64,000 bases of DNA from Podospora comata (GCA_017354895.1 CP071493.1:1054001-1118000); one strand, 5' to 3'. Shown: positions 43,066-56,403, numbered from the stretch's first letter. Notes: generated by a model from the letters alone, not told the origin. Numbers and translations are program-made.

Positions 43066-44441
43066 ATGTCTGCTCTTGTATCCGGACCCATCTCCCGGGC
43101 GGCTGTTGCCCCAATCACCGACGTCAATACCAACCTTGTTGCTGCCCCAGCACTGCCGTCCGGCTTTCCGTCTCACCTCGACAGCGAGCTGGCCTGGACT
43201 CCCGCCTCCCTGGCGGTGGCCGCTGACTTTATTCTTCGTCTGAACGAGGATGACATCACGGAGGTGAATGCGGCTGTTGCTCACTTCAAGAGTGCGTTCC
43301 TACTTGGAGTTATTCTTGCAGGATCCTGTCGTGTCACTGACGCATCGCTGTAGCCCTTGACCAGGATGGAGATCTCGTTGAGCCTACCAACTTCCCTCTC
43401 CCTACCCTTGGGCCGAAGCTCGAGAAGCTCAGCCGCGAGGTTCACAACGGGAAGGGGTTCTCTGTCATCCGCGGCCTCAAACCTGCATCCTATCCTGTTG
43501 AGGATCTCAGCCTGGTTTACCTTGGCCTTTCATCGTACATTGCCGAGCAGCGCGGTCGCCAGGACAAGCGTGGCAACATGCTGGGTACGCATGTCTTTGG
43601 GCCTCGCAACCTTGACCTTTTGACTGACACATTCTGGCGCAGTCCACATCGTCGCTGACAACAGCACCAAGTTGGCCGCCGAGCACCACAGACACTCGAA
43701 CAAGTCGATTGTAAGGCACCCATATTTCGCGCGCTTTGGGGCTTCACTGACCTGTGGCAGACTTTCCACCATGAGGAGGCTGGAGATGTCATCAGCTGGT
43801 TGACTCGCAGCACTGCTGCTGCCGGCGGAAAGTGTATTATTTCCTCGGCCTACACCGTTTACAACGTTCTTGCGGCCACTCGCCCGGATATCATCCGTAC
43901 CTTGGCTCGCTCTGATTGGCCATTTGCGCTGTAAGTTATTGCTTCTGACTGGCTTGCCGTTTGTGGAGCTTTGCGGCTGACCACCACCCTGTCTGCCTGC
44001 AGTCCTCGCTTCCAATGCCGTCCTGTCATTTTCTACCAGGATAACAGGTTGATTATGAACTTTGGCCGTGCTGCTCTCCTCGGCAATGAGGCTCATCCCC
44101 GGTCCAAGAACCTCCCATCCCTTACCAGCAGTCAAATGGAGGCTTTGGATGCGATTGAGTCCATTGCTCGGGCTACGGAGATGGAGATTCAAACTCAGGC
44201 CGGCGACATTCATTTCATCAACAACCTGGCCATCCTCCACCGTCGTGAGGGCTTTGTTGACGGTCCCACGGAGAAGCGCCACCTCGTCCGCATGCGTCTT
44301 CGCAGCTCCCGAGAGGGCTGGACCATTCCCACCGCTTTGGAGCATGAGTGGGAGCGTGCCTTCAAGGAGCAGGGCACCAAGAACTGGCACCTGGACCCCA
44401 TGCCGGATTTCTACTTTCCTCTTCGTTCTCAGCCTAACTAG
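43066..44441 (+). CDS. TauD/TfdA-type Fe(II)/2-oxoglutarate dioxygenase
   Basis: 377 aa in five exons: 43066-43291, 43354-43584, 43643-43710, 43761-43930 and 44003-44441; all junctions keep frame. The family oxidises small substrates such as taurine or carnitine precursors with 2-oxoglutarate and O2, but this branch is the fungal TauD-like group of unknown substrate. Marks: GFSVIRGLKPASYP early strand; FHHEEAGD, the likely His-x-Asp/Glu iron ligand pair; the second half with NFGRAALLG; and a distal His in ILHRREGF followed by Arg residues (HLVRMRLR) that would hold 2-oxoglutarate. No signal peptide, so cytosolic. Not adjacent to a sulfur or biosynthetic cluster. Confidence 0.9.
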
Positions 44442-44478
44442 ATTGGGGATAGCATCGCACTTTTCTTGGGCATCTTTT

Positions 44479-44498
44479 GTGTGTGTGTGTGTGTGTGT
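44479..44498 (+). repeat. (GT)10 microsatellite
   Basis: Ten perfect GT units in the 3' flank of the dioxygenase gene, likely in its 3' UTR. Confidence 0.9.
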
Positions 44499-44800
44499 AT
44501 ATCTTTCATTGCTAATTCTATCTCGGGACGACAGTGTGCATGGAAAGGATATAAAACTGGCGAGATGGCGTCTGTGTTGTTACTGTGCTATGGGTGGGAA
44601 AAACGGAAAAGGAAAAGGAAAAGGGGGATATGGTTCAAATGAAGGGGGGCAGTTGGAAAAAAAAGGAGAAGAAGGCGCAAATCGTGTGTTTTCTTTTGGT
44701 GTTTTAGTATTATTCACAGGCTGGTTTTGCTGGACAAGCGCCTACTGGCGGCCCTCAATCAAATCCATTACCAGCAAGACCACGTTCTTTCTCTTGATCG

Positions 44801-44866
44801 TTTTTTCCTTTTTTTTTTTTTCTTTTTTCTTTTTTTTCTTTTTTCTTTTTTTTCTTTTTTTTCTCT
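44801..44866 (+). repeat. T/C-rich homopyrimidine tract
   Basis: About 66 nt almost entirely T with single C interruptions. Confidence 0.9.
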
Positions 44867-45211
44867 CGGCGGCGGCAAGTGGCTGGTCATTGCCGAATGG
44901 ACACTTTGCTGCATCTCAGTTACTGCAGACTCCATTACCATTTCCATTACTCCAAGGTACTATCGAGATCAGACTGCAGCCATCAGGCTGGTAGTGTTTG
45001 CTTAGGCTGTGGCTGGGGGAGTTTTCAACCCCGCAGGCCACATCACCAATGAAGTGGGGCTCGCTATCTATCGATCTGTCTTTTATCAGATATCATTTTG
45101 CGACCTTTGTTCTTCAGCTCTCGTCCCTGCACTGGCGACCCAGAATGGCTAGTCGAGATATTGGTATGAGACTGTTGATTCAGCCATGACATCACGTATA
45201 AGTCGAGCATG

Positions 45212-45255
45212 TGGGGGGGAAGGGGAGGGGGAAGAGGAAGGGGAAGGGGAAGGGG
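45212..45255 (+). repeat. G/A-rich homopurine tract
   Basis: About 44 nt of GGGGAAG-type purine sequence without pyrimidines. Confidence 0.85.
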
Positions 45256-45500
45256 TCCACACACCAGGCGCGGAGCTTGGAAAGAAGGAGGATTTTCGAT
45301 GGCATATCATGTCCCAGATCGAGGGGTTCAGGGTTGTATCGGGGCAAGCTGGAGGTGCTTCCCCGTTTTGGTCTTGTCGTTTGTGGTTTGTGGTTTGTCG
45401 TGCATTGTGACCACTGACCACACAGGGTTGCATGTCACTTTGTTGCCTTTTTCTGACCTTATTAGGAGAGTATTTCCGATTGTTTACCGAGGGGAACCTT

Positions 45501-45521
45501 GATGGATGGATGGATGGATGG
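45501..45521 (+). repeat. (GGAT)5 microsatellite
   Basis: Five tandem GATG/GGAT units. Confidence 0.85.
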
Positions 45522-46297
45522 AATCAAAAGGCTCTCTACTACTGTATGCCAGGGTTGTACGGAGTAGATACACGACAACATCTTTTCCCCCCCGAGGTAA
45601 GAACTACACACGTCCGCCTTGTGTCAGTGTACTTAGTCGACAAAGAAATGATAGCTGGATATCTATCACATATCAGCCGATCTCCCCCCATCCTTCGGGG
45701 CCGCCCCTCCGACGATATGTGAGTTGTCGAGTTGGCGGCCTTTGCGCACACACACTCATTCCTCCCGGTGGGTTGTATATATCCGAATCTTGCGGCCCGT
45801 GCACACGCAGGCGCGGCTGGGGGGGGGGGGGTTTCAGGTGGTCAGTGACATCCCAGCCAGCCCAGTTCCATTTATGCATGGGACGGTGGGGTGTGTGTGC
45901 TCCCGGTAGATCAGAGACGGCGACGATCACCGTCCCGAGCTGATGGGTCGGTCAGCAGGGTCATCCTGGTTCTGCTGCTGCTGGACTGAGGACGAAAAGC
46001 TGCGGGTTAGGGGTAAGCGAGCACGAGGCATTTAATTATCCCTCGTTACACACTTCTGGTGGTTTTTTTGTGCCACTTTTGATTGATGAGACTTAGTACC
46101 CGGGTTCTTTGGGAATCGGGTGAGCATTCGTGTTGTTGCGGTTATTTTTATGAGGTTGGCGACAGTTGATGGTTATTGAAGGGGGCAGGTTTGTTGCGTC
46201 ACATCGCCTGAATGTTTTCTTTCTTGGACATGGCTAAATTCTTGTAGTCTGTGGAGAGAAAATACTTGACATGTGGGGAGGGGGTTATTGACCAGCA

Positions 46298-46322
46298 AGA
46301 GAGAGACAGAGACAGACATACA

Positions 46323-46359
<37 letters not shown>

Positions 46360-46360
46360 G
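46298..46360 (+). repeat. compound (GA)n-(CA)n-(GA)n microsatellite
   Basis: GA/GACA units run into about ten CA units and then about ten GA units. Confidence 0.9.
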
Positions 46361-46590
46361 CCGGATGTTGCTTTTTTTCCCCCGTCTTATACTCATCAGT
46401 AAAAGCAGTGGTTAATTAAATAGCCTTGAAAACACGCTCTCCTATGTCCCCGTCCCCTAACCTGGGAATCTTTGATGGGCTTAACCGATGTCATAGGAAT
46501 CATGAGGGCGTGAGAGTCGTAGGACGAGAAATGCGAAATAAAGTTTGTTACTTTCGGCTGTCTTGTCTTGGGACCCCGAGAGAGAGGGCA

Positions 46591-46661
46591 TTCTTCTTTT
46601 TTTTTCTTTTGCTTTTTTTTTTCTTTTGTTTTTTTTTCTTTTCTTTTCTTTTTTTTTTGTT
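46591..46661 (+). repeat. T-rich homopyrimidine tract
   Basis: T runs broken by single C or G residues over about 70 nt. Confidence 0.85.
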
Positions 46662-48430
46662 TTGCGTTCGATCTCGCATGTGGTTGGACACAAAACACCC
46701 ATTTTCCAAATACGAGACAGCGACAGCTAGCTGGATTCCAAACCTGCAGCTACCCCTCCCGCTCTAGAGTGGCCTGTTGCTTTTGATGAAAATACAAACT
46801 AGGCCCGCGAATAAGATGAAATTAAACCCCCCCCTGTTGACAGATGATTGGCTGTCACTGAAAACCCTCGGTGGTGGTGGTGGTTGGGAGAACGAATTTC
46901 TTGAGAACGGGTAGTGTACCGTGGAGTACCAAGCATTTCTTTTTCTTTATTCTCCCCTCACAACGCCATATTTTGGCTTGCCAACTAAGCGGTAGCGAAT
47001 CATGGTGCTTGTTCGGTGTTTTTTCCCATCAACCATCAACCGCCGATTATGTACCTTGTTGGACTTTTTCTTTTCTTGGGAGTTTTGGATACTTCCGGCG
47101 GCTATGATAAGAAAAGGGGAAAAGGGGAATTACTGCGGAGGATTTAGGTTTACTTTCTTTTTTCCAAAAGACAACAACAATAGCAGGCAGAAAGCGAAAA
47201 CGAGAGATATCAACTACACGGATGGATCATTTTGGGGGCGGAAGGTGTTCGAGAGGTTACTGAAGTTTCACACTGTGGTTGGTTGTACTTCTTATTCGTA
47301 TCATCTCCCGGACCCGGAGGACGGACATAACGCGACACCGCAGCACGGCACCAAACCCTACGGGAGCAAACAGCACCGGGGTTTTTACTGGGACCCTTAT
47401 GCGTGGGCGCTGCCGTTGTCGTCGTCGTTGGTGTCCTTGTCGGAGGTAAGCACCCGATTATCATCACACCGCGTAAGGGCCGGTGAATAGTTTTGGGATA
47501 GTGTAAGTCGAGGTCGACATCCGATGAGGAGTAGAAGGGGGAGCGGTTTTCACACTGGGTACATGTACCGGCGGATACTGTGACAAGCATCGCGAATTCT
47601 TTCTGTGATACAGTATGTCACATCACCATGCCTAACTGTGCTGGCGGCCTCAGTCAATGTGCATAAACAGCTCACGTTTTTGGATGGTGAGAGTGGGGAT
47701 TCGGGCATATTTCCGGAGGTACAGATTTAGAAAGATGGATCATCACCCACCAACCGGGTAGATCACTTGGGGGAAGAAAAGGTGTGGTGCCACGACAGCA
47801 AGCCGGACGCCACGATACAAGGCCACACTTTTGACGGCTGGAAACGGGAGGGGGGATCTCGAGGGGATCAAAATTCTTCAGTGATGGGTGGTGGTTGGTG
47901 ACCACAATTGTTTGCGAGCAAACAACGCCACGAGGACGCCACACTTTGTTGGCTTGAATGGACGAGTTTGCGAGCGGAAGCTGGACGGACACATACCCGG
48001 ACAGCCACTTGATTATTGAAAGATGCCGAAAGAGAAGCCGGTGCGGGGTGATCGGTGCCGATAACCTGGTTGATTTAGCGCGTGCCGATGAGCGAGGTTA
48101 ACGCCGTTGAGGTTCGGAAATTATAACATGTGTAGACCGGCCAGATACACACCGCTGCGATCGTACGTTCAGCAAGCCACGTTTCGATCGGTGAGGAGGC
48201 AAACACGGAGACAAAGATGCAGGAAGGTGCACATAGGGGTTGTTTGCCTTTTTAATGAGCGTAAAAAAGTCGGATCGAGGACTTGGTGTTGGCTTGATGT
48301 TAGTGTGAAGCAATTGCAGAGAAGGCTGAGGTGGGTGGGACTAACCATGGGGACGACAAGGGGGTTGTAGTGTGAGTATGTCGTCATCTATTGACTTGTT
48401 AGATCCCCCGACATAGGGGGCTTGGCAGAA

Positions 48431-48497
48431 GGGGAAGGAGGGAAGGAGGGAAGGAGGGAAGGAGGGAAGGAGGGAAGGAGGGAAGGAGGGAAGGAGG
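48431..48497 (+). repeat. (GGAAGGAG)8 tandem repeat, G-quadruplex potential
   Basis: About eight perfect copies of an 8-nt unit; each copy gives closely spaced GG/GGG runs on the plus strand. Confidence 0.9.
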
Positions 48498-48953
48498 TAT
48501 TGTTGTTTCCTTGTGACTGGGATACCTAGGATAGAGAAGGTAGAGAGAAAAGGGGTAAATAGGGGTAACGTGGAGCATCACAGAGGTGCAACCAAGAGCA
48601 CACCCACTTTACTTATCAACATCAGATGCTCTGGAGAAAAAGTTGAATAGCAGTCTGCCAACTCGTTTGGTGTTCGATAACATTATCATCAACTCGCCCC
48701 ACATGTCATCGATGCCATGACTCTGTTTACTTTTGTATAACCGCCCTTGGGCATGGCAGTTGAATCCCAGCCATGGATTGCGCTGTTGAGATACGAAGGG
48801 ATAAATAAACAAAATGTTGCGTTTCTTGATGAGTTGCTACATAGAAAATAATTAGAGAGTGTCTACTTGTAGTGCTTTTCTATCCTTTAACTCTTGTCTC
48901 TGTTTCCACACCTCCACTCTAAACGGGTATCACCAACGCGCCCATCACCACCC

Positions 48954-51900
48954 TCAAGCAGCCTTCGCAAACCACCTCCTCCAAAACGGCACCCTCACCT
49001 TCCCATCCTCCTCCACAAAATTATCCCTCACCACACTCAAAAACACCCTCTCCAACGTTGGCGCGCCCACAGTGTAATCCTCCAGCCCCAACCTTTCCTT
49101 GCTCTCCTCAATCAGCTCAATCAACCTCCCCACCCCCCCCTTCACAACCTGCTGCTCCGTCTTGCTGCTCACAGCAGAGACACTATCCCGCTCATCGTCC
49201 TTGCCAGTAGCAGTCGCCGCCCTGGAAGGCGCCGCCGAAACAAACAAACTCGGCACTACAAACCTCACCTGCCCGCCCAAGCTCCGACCTTCAAACACGG
49301 TCCCCTCTCCAAACTGCCCCCTCACCCATTGCTCCACCGTTTCGACTTCTTTCTGGGTAGGAGTAGGTGCTGACCTGAGGACCAGCTGGACACAAACACT
49401 GTCACTGTATTCCCGTCTCAGCTCCTCCGTCGTTCCCAACGCGAGTAATTTTCCCCCAGCCAAAATCGCCGCCCTCGTAGCCAACGCGTCAGCCTCTTCC
49501 ATACTGTGCGTGGTCAACAGCAGCGACCTTCCAGGTGCAGAAGCGATATGGCTAAGCACCTTCCACATCTTCCTCTTGGCGGCTGCGTCCATGGAGCTGC
49601 TCGGCTCGTCGAGCACCAAAACGGCAGGGTTGCCCATCAGAGCGATAGCCAACGACAGCTTCCTCTTGTTTCCACCGGAGAGCTTGGTGGCAAGCTTATC
49701 CGCGTGGGGGGCCAAGTCAACTTGGTTCATCACCTCTGTGACGTTGAATTCGATTTCGCTGGGGGGGATGCCCTTGATTTTGGCGTAGAAGCGGAGGTGC
49801 TGGCGGGCGGTGAGGAGGTCCAAGGCGTCGAACTGGGGACAGACCCCGATGGCGGAGTTGATGGTTGATTTGGCCGAGGAAGAGGAGGAGATGTCCTCAC
49901 CTCGGAGGAAGACTTGGCCGCTGTCGGGGGCGAGTTCGCCGCGGATGAGGTTGACGACTGTGGTTTTGCCTGCTCCGTTGGGACCGAGGAGGGCGATGAT
50001 CTCGCCCTGGGAGAGGGAGAAAGTTACATCGGAGACGGCGGTGTTGGTGCCGAATGACTTGCTGATGTGGGAGATGGAAAGGAGCTCATTTTCGGCAGGG
50101 GTGGAGTTGAGGCTGGGCTGCAGCTTTTCTTCTTGGTGGGAGGGGAGTGTTGCAGCGGTGTTGTCGGTCACGGGTGAAGTCTTCTCTTTCCGTGAGGGCA
50201 TCAAAGAAAGAGAGAGGTCTTTGTCGAGAACGCAGAGAATCAAGGTAAAGGCAATCACCTGAAGAACGAGGTAGCAGATGGGAAAGCCGTACCCCCACCA
50301 CGATCCAGCAGGTGCTTGAAAGTCCGAATCACCGCGGCAGCCGAGCTGGTACAAATTCCATCCGACGGCCATGGCGCGAAACAAACTGCCGGCTGGGAAG
50401 AAGATGCCCAGAACATGGGAGATAATGTCGGCATTTCGCTGTACAACAAGCGGATCGCTCAAGACAGAGGGTAGCTAGAGAAAGAACCGTCAGTTTCGAC
50501 CTTCAAGTCCGGTTAGTAGACGAGATGAACTCACAGTATACGCCAACGCCAGCCCAAAATACGCCAGCAAGTTGAATCCCAGTGCCCAGAGAAACGACGA
50601 CAGCTGAGACTTGGCCCACGTCGACACAATGTAGCTGACGAAGATGCTCGTGATGCCATGCAAAAGACATATAATGAACATGTACTCCGGCCCAAACCAC
50701 ACCGGAAACTGCATCGAAATGGTCACAGTGTACGCAATCGACACCACCAAAACAAAGCACAGATCAAACAAAAAGTACGCCGTCCACATCGGCAGCGGCC
50801 GCACCCCGTTCGAAATCTGTAGCGCCCTGACCTTGCTCGACCTCTCAAAGGCCGGGTACAGCGCGAAGAAGCACGGGTACACCGTGAAGATGAACGCGGC
50901 GTAGAGAATGTAGGTCCAACTCCCATCACCATAGCCCCCGCCATAAAACGGCTCCGCCGATGTCGAGACTCGGATCTTGACCCCGCTCCTTACCGAAGAA
51001 TACAAGTTCAAAAGCGCCATTATATTAGGGGGGTGTTGTGCATTCTCGATTGCCCAGGCCAGCGTCGGGCTGGGCTCACCGTCTCCACCCATCCACAACG
51101 CTTTTGTGTTCCAATGACCAGAAAAGCCTTTGGCATGTGCCAGGTGGATGTAGGCCGAAAAGTCTTTCCAGTGCGTCATCTGTTGCCAGTCGTCGCCAAA
51201 TTGATCAATAGAATAGGGCTCACTCCATACGGGATACTGGTCGTTAGGAGCGGGGGGGTTACCGATGGGAAAGTCCCTGAGGACAGTATAAAAGGTGTTT
51301 GTGAACGAACTCGGGCCCATGGCCGAGCTCAGGCCAGTGGAGCTTGTCATGTAAACAGGGGAAACATAAGGATCGAACTGTTGCGAGGGTTGGAGTTCGG
51401 CGTAGAGATTCTTGCAGCCCGGCCGGGTGAAGTCCTGGGCGATGAACCCGTTGATCGGGGGCATGCAGGCTATCGGAAGAGCAAGAACGAGGAAAGCCCC
51501 GATCCAATATCGGGGTATGATGAGAAGGCGTTTGAGGAGAAGCGCGCGGACTTGTTGAAAGAAAGTTGGGCGCTGGCCGAAGCTGAGTTGTTGATATTGT
51601 TGTGCCGGTGTGAATGATGCCGTCTTCTCGATGTCGACCGCTGTTCTTGAAACCTTCTTGCCGTCCTCTTCAACCGCAGCGATATCGTCTTGGGCAACCC
51701 GGAGAAACACATCCTCTACTGTCGGTCCGGCAACCTGGATGTCGGTCTGTCCTGCTGCTTCCAGTCTGGCGATCAACTGAGCGGCGGACTTGGAGTCGGG
51801 TGTCTTGTAGAGAATCCGGTCTTGATGGATGCCTCTTGGCACATCGAGGTCCAGCTTGTCCGCCATCGTGCTTCCACCCATGGGAATGCTCACCCGATAC

Positions 51901-54111
51901 CCCCCGCCGAGCTGATTCTTGAGAGCGGTTCCGGTGCCTCGACATTTGATCTGGCCCTTGGACAGGATGATGATATGATCAGCGAGAACCTCGCCTTCGT
52001 CCAGGAAATGAGTTGTGAAGACCATCGATCTCTTGGAACGCTCAGCCAAAATGATGTTCCAGATAGTCCGTCGAGAAACAGGGTCTAAACCGGTTGTTAC
52101 CTCATCCATCATACAGACAGTCGTATCACCAACGAACATGCAGGCGAGCTGAAGCTTTCTTTTCTGACCGCCGCTCAGCGTGCCAGCCCGACAGTGTGTC
52201 TTCTTGGTCAGGTCGCAGGCAGCGATGAGGTCATGAAGCGCTCGTTTGTCTTCAAGTCCGCCTTTGAGCTCGCGCCAAAATTGGACATGCTCAAAGACTG
52301 TGAGGCGGTTGAACAAGACATTTCTCTGCGGGCAAACGCCGAGTCGAGGGTGACGAGCATTAATAGTGATTGATCCTGCCGTTGGCGCCCCAGCCCCCGA
52401 TAGCAAGTCTAGAGTCGTAGACTTGCCTGCCCCATTGACACCAAGGAGGCATAGAATTTGATTCTTTGGCGCGACCAAGTCAACTCCATCGAGAGCTTTA
52501 AAGGTTTTGCCTCTCTGACCGCAGCCAAACAGTCTCCTGATCCACGAGCCAGGGTAGACTTTGGTGAGACCAGTTGCTCGAATAGCAACAGTTGGGTCAT
52601 CAGCCGCCTCAGACAGAGTCCGATTTTTGAAGTTGACACCGTGCATGATCCGCTCGGTGATGATGGCCAGGATGGGATAGACCATGATTTGGATCACCAA
52701 GAAAACCCAGAATGTCCAAAGGGCGATCTGATAGTTCCCACCCGGAATTGGCTGGCCATTCCATTCTTGAGGTATTGTCAGGATGGCTTGCGACATGTTC
52801 ACAGGCTGAGCGGTATAAGCAAACTTGGCCATCTGTCAAAACAATGTCAGTAACTTGTCAGATCGTCTGGAGCAATATAGCCGTCAGTCTCACATGTGAC
52901 AGGGAAAAGATATAGTTCATCTGAGGGAACAACAGCGCCAGAGGAAGCACCTGTGGCGTTTCGGCGACCCGATTCAACATGATGGCGGCACCGCCTCCGA
53001 GGCAACAGAAACAGATGATGACGAATATGCTAGAGATGATGCGCTTCGTGAAAAAAGAGGCACCAAAAATGGCAGCGTTGAGGAAGGCCAGACCATTGAA
53101 AAGCTGCCAGAAGATGGGAACTGCTGCGTTGGTTTCGGGAAAGAGTAGATTTTGATAAACTGGATAGGGTCGGTCGAGTTAGTCCCTACTTCTCTCGCAG
53201 TCTCTCACGCAGCTGTTTGAACAGGACTTACGACACCCAGAGATAAGCCATGTCGGAAACTGCACCACACTCAGTGCAAGTATGGTACCGGTGACACGGC
53301 CAGCCGGACCTCCTCCCATGGCATCGATCAACCCTGCCGTGCCACTCGCCCTATCGCCCGACACGAAGCTCACAGTATGGTAAACAGGGACAAGTGTGCT
53401 GAGGAAGAAGACAATGGCGTAGGTCCCGATGACCAATCTGGAATACCAAGCGTCAAGGTTGTCGTTGAGGTACTGCTGGGACGTCCGGCTGTATGCCCAC
53501 TCCCTCGGTCTCTCATTGCTATCGGTAATAGCATTGTCGACAGCAAGCTGAACAGGTAGATGGTATATTTGGATGGCACTATCATCGTCATACACGCTGC
53601 TGTCGAGAGTCATACCGTAGTGGCGTATGGGGTCGACGATGACTGTGTAGTCCCATGTTTGGTTGTTGGAAACGCCCACTGTCAGCGCCGAATCTTTGAA
53701 GACGATAGTTGCGTAGCAGTTGGACACTCCTCGAAAGTTGGGTGTGCAGTGGCCTCTGGCTTCATTAGCCGAGTTGAAGCGAATGGTCTTGTCGTTGGGT
53801 AGCGAGGCGGCGAGTCTGTCGATGACCGTGTCGACATCAGAGCCGAGAAAATCAGGTCTGACAAGAATCAATTGTTGTGAAGCGGGTATGGCTTCGGCGA
53901 GGGCACGAATAGGACGAGCATGGCCGACCCCCAAGCGTTCCCTGCTTTTGGCAAAGTTTCGGATGTTGAGTACGAGGGCGAGAACGACGATAGGAGCCAC
54001 AATGGATTGAAGAAGAGTCGATATCCAGTGCCGTGTGACTAGGAGAACGAGGTTCTTCTTGGTGATGGCTTTCACCTGTCGGGAAAAGTCCCGAAGAGAT
54101 GTTGCTGCCAT
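48954..54111 (-). CDS. full-length ABCA-type ABC transporter
   Basis: ATP-driven membrane transporter of the ABCA subfamily, usually moving lipids or hydrophobic compounds. Four exons: 54111-53232, 53159-52894, 52832-50535 and 50474-48954, giving 1654 aa with all phases matching. Order: TM1 (N-terminal helix about 28-48), large exocytoplasmic loop, TM block to about 470; NBD1 with GVNGAGKST (about 513-520), LSGGQKRKL signature and MMDEVTTGLDP; second TM block (about 800-1200) opening with a membrane helix RYWIGAFLVLALPIACM and a loop; NBD2 with GPNGAGKT (about 1311-1318), LSGGNKRKL and LDEPSSSMD. Both Walker B Glu residues are present, so both sites look catalytic. Exon 2 carries only membrane helices and has no start codon of its own. 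The short open frame at 50462 begins with TTG and is part of exon 4. Substrate unknown. Confidence 0.93.
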
Positions 54112-56403
54112 TGTCACCGATCTACCTTATCACCGGCTCTCCCAGATGCCCGGCTCAAGGGTAGCCTGGACATGCCATAAGCTTATGTACTAATAACCTG
54201 AGGTCCTCGATGAACTGCCCAGCCCCTTAAACCTCGTATATCTTCAGTATGGCTATCAATGCCAACTGCCCATCTCACAAAGTGACGCGGCTCTGAACGG
54301 CCTTGCATGTTGTTGACAGGGGGTCACGCCCCCGGATCTTCTTTGCGGTACAGCATCACCAGGTTCCTGAGAGTATTGGTAGGGCTTGAATGGTTTAGAT
54401 GCTACATCTAGATGCAATACTGCTGATGGCCGCGCGTCCACCAACGATATGTCCCATTTGGGTTGTTCGTACTGCACCTCAAACGGTTGCCTGGTCTTTG
54501 ACAGAACCAACAACCAATGCTGTAGAACAGTGCCAAGTGATCAACATCCTGGAAAGGGTAGATAGCATGGGCGGATTTTGTGTTCGAGTTGACAACACAA
54601 GTTGAATGTTCAAGATCAGATCAGGGCAGAGCGCGCCTGAGGCAAGGTACCCGCGATATTGCAGATGCCCTGATACAACATGTGCCAGTCCGAGACCTCT
54701 CGAATAACCATCCAGTGTATTTAATGCTTTGGGATAGAAGAAGAGCCAAAGGACGGGGGAGAGTTTGTGGTAGGCGTCTGACAGGCGCTGAGACAAGGTG
54801 ACAATGGTAACATCAGCTGTGGAGAGCCAATGAAGTTTCGAACCAACAGGTTCCTTGGCACCGGACCGCAGCGTCCCGTCATTCCGTCATGTTGCGGCCG
54901 GAAGACCACCGGGAGGACTGCCGAAAGCACGGTCCATGAGCGGTTCGGATGTTATATCCGGCCGGGTGGGTCTCTCCGCGCTTCCCCGGCGAGCACACCA
55001 TCACTAAAATGCGGGGGTGGAGATGGCGAAAAACAGCTTTGCCGCTACGTATGCTGTGACTTGTGGATGAGAGGTGGCCACGACTGGTAGAAGAAATGCC
55101 AAGATGCAGATGGTATATCGGACCTGAAAACAAGTCGTGCATGAGCAACCTGGAGTTAAGAAAGCGGTGTGTACTCTGTATGGATGGCCGTTGGCTGCCA
55201 TTGACCGCTATTGACGAGCATAGTAACCCATATATTCGTGTTCAGATGTTTTGCTGTTGTTTGGTGAATGTCTTGTCCAACTTGAATAAAATGAATTGCT
55301 GCATTGCCGTTGATAATCGATCAGGATGCTCTGAGATAGGTAGGTGACGGGAGTGGCAGCACACTTGGCAATATTCGTCCCATGGTTGAGTTTAACGCCG
55401 AAAAATTGATCAGTCCCCAAAACATCCAAGGAACCGCAGGTGCCGTTCTGGATCAACAGTGTTTCGCCCGGTGGCGAGCTGGACCTGGCGGCGGTTCGAG
55501 ACGGACGCAGGCACGCAGGTGACGGACGCTGGTGATCCGTGCAAAAGCCGGGGCTGAGAGTGATGAGTGAGACCGCAAGAGCCCAACCCGTTGTTTCGAG
55601 TCGACACGGACAGAGGCAACAGTTGTGGCAGTCATGTCGACGGTTCCATGTTTGGTTCGAGTTCAGGTTGTCCCTGGAGATGAATGCGTTACCTACCCCA
55701 AAACGAGAGCACCGAGGCAAGCAGCAAAAGTCAGCGAAGGGTCACTAACAGAGCGCCATATATTTCTTGGTCTGTCTATGATTAGTCGTCCCGCCCTCGC
55801 GGGCTTTGTCCACTTCGAGTTCCCCAGCGACTGCCCCATTGGTGCATTCTGCGCATCCAGCAGCACCCCTGGCCGGGTAAAGACCCCGCCTTAATCCTTC
55901 GTTCCCTGCATTCCAGTGTGCATCTGCAGCGCGTGTGCAGTGAGTGGTCTTGATTGACTGAGTCTTGGGTCTCTCCTTCTCCCGTCGTCCTTCCTGCAAC
56001 AGCTTCGTGAGACGCTGGTGACCGCTTCCAGCTTCTTTTCAACAACTACCAGGTCGCCGCTCTCAGAAGTAGTCGCTGCGATCGATACCTTGCCGAAATC
56101 CGAGCCGGAGCAAGCTTCCCCTGGCCCTCCACATTCCACACTCACCAACACAGCCACGGCTGCAAGGGGGAACAGCATTGCAAGCAATTCCATCATCCAA
56201 GCATCCAGGCATTGACATTTGCTTGCGGTTGCTGTTGCCGTTGCCGTTGCACGCCCCCTCCCAGCCGGTGGTTCGGTCGGATCGACTTTGCTGTCGCTGT
56301 GTCGCTCCATGAGTTTCCTGACCAAGTCATCATAAACGGTGTTTGATGAGGGCATCAGCAGACCACGACTAGAACAACAGAATCCTCAGTCAAGCAATTC
56401 ACC
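54112..56403. promoter_or_regulatory. divergent 2.3-kb intergenic, ABC transporter / Ser-Pro-rich gene
   Basis: Must contain two promoters. No coding frame with recognisable features; several ATG frames under 150 codons show no motifs. Nothing else identified. Confidence 0.45.

Larger units (their letters stand above)
44442..48953. other. 4.5-kb gene-free region rich in simple repeats
   Basis: Lies between convergent stops. It contains seven or more microsatellite or homopurine/homopyrimidine tracts, listed separately. No open frame has recognisable motifs, no transposase or other mobile-element remains were seen, and 3' UTRs of the two flanking genes must occupy its ends. Confidence 0.55.

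Noticed and set aside
42344-43243. 299-aa plus-strand frame before and into the dioxygenase
   Set aside because: It runs into exon 1 of the dioxygenase out of frame; the composition is that of a pyrimidine-rich leader.
47002-47490. 162-aa plus-strand frame in the repeat-rich gap
   Set aside because: No domain, no support from splice sites, and it starts within a T-rich stretch.
49099-50262. Long plus-strand frames opposite the ABC transporter
   Set aside because: Antisense shadows of the NBD2 exon.
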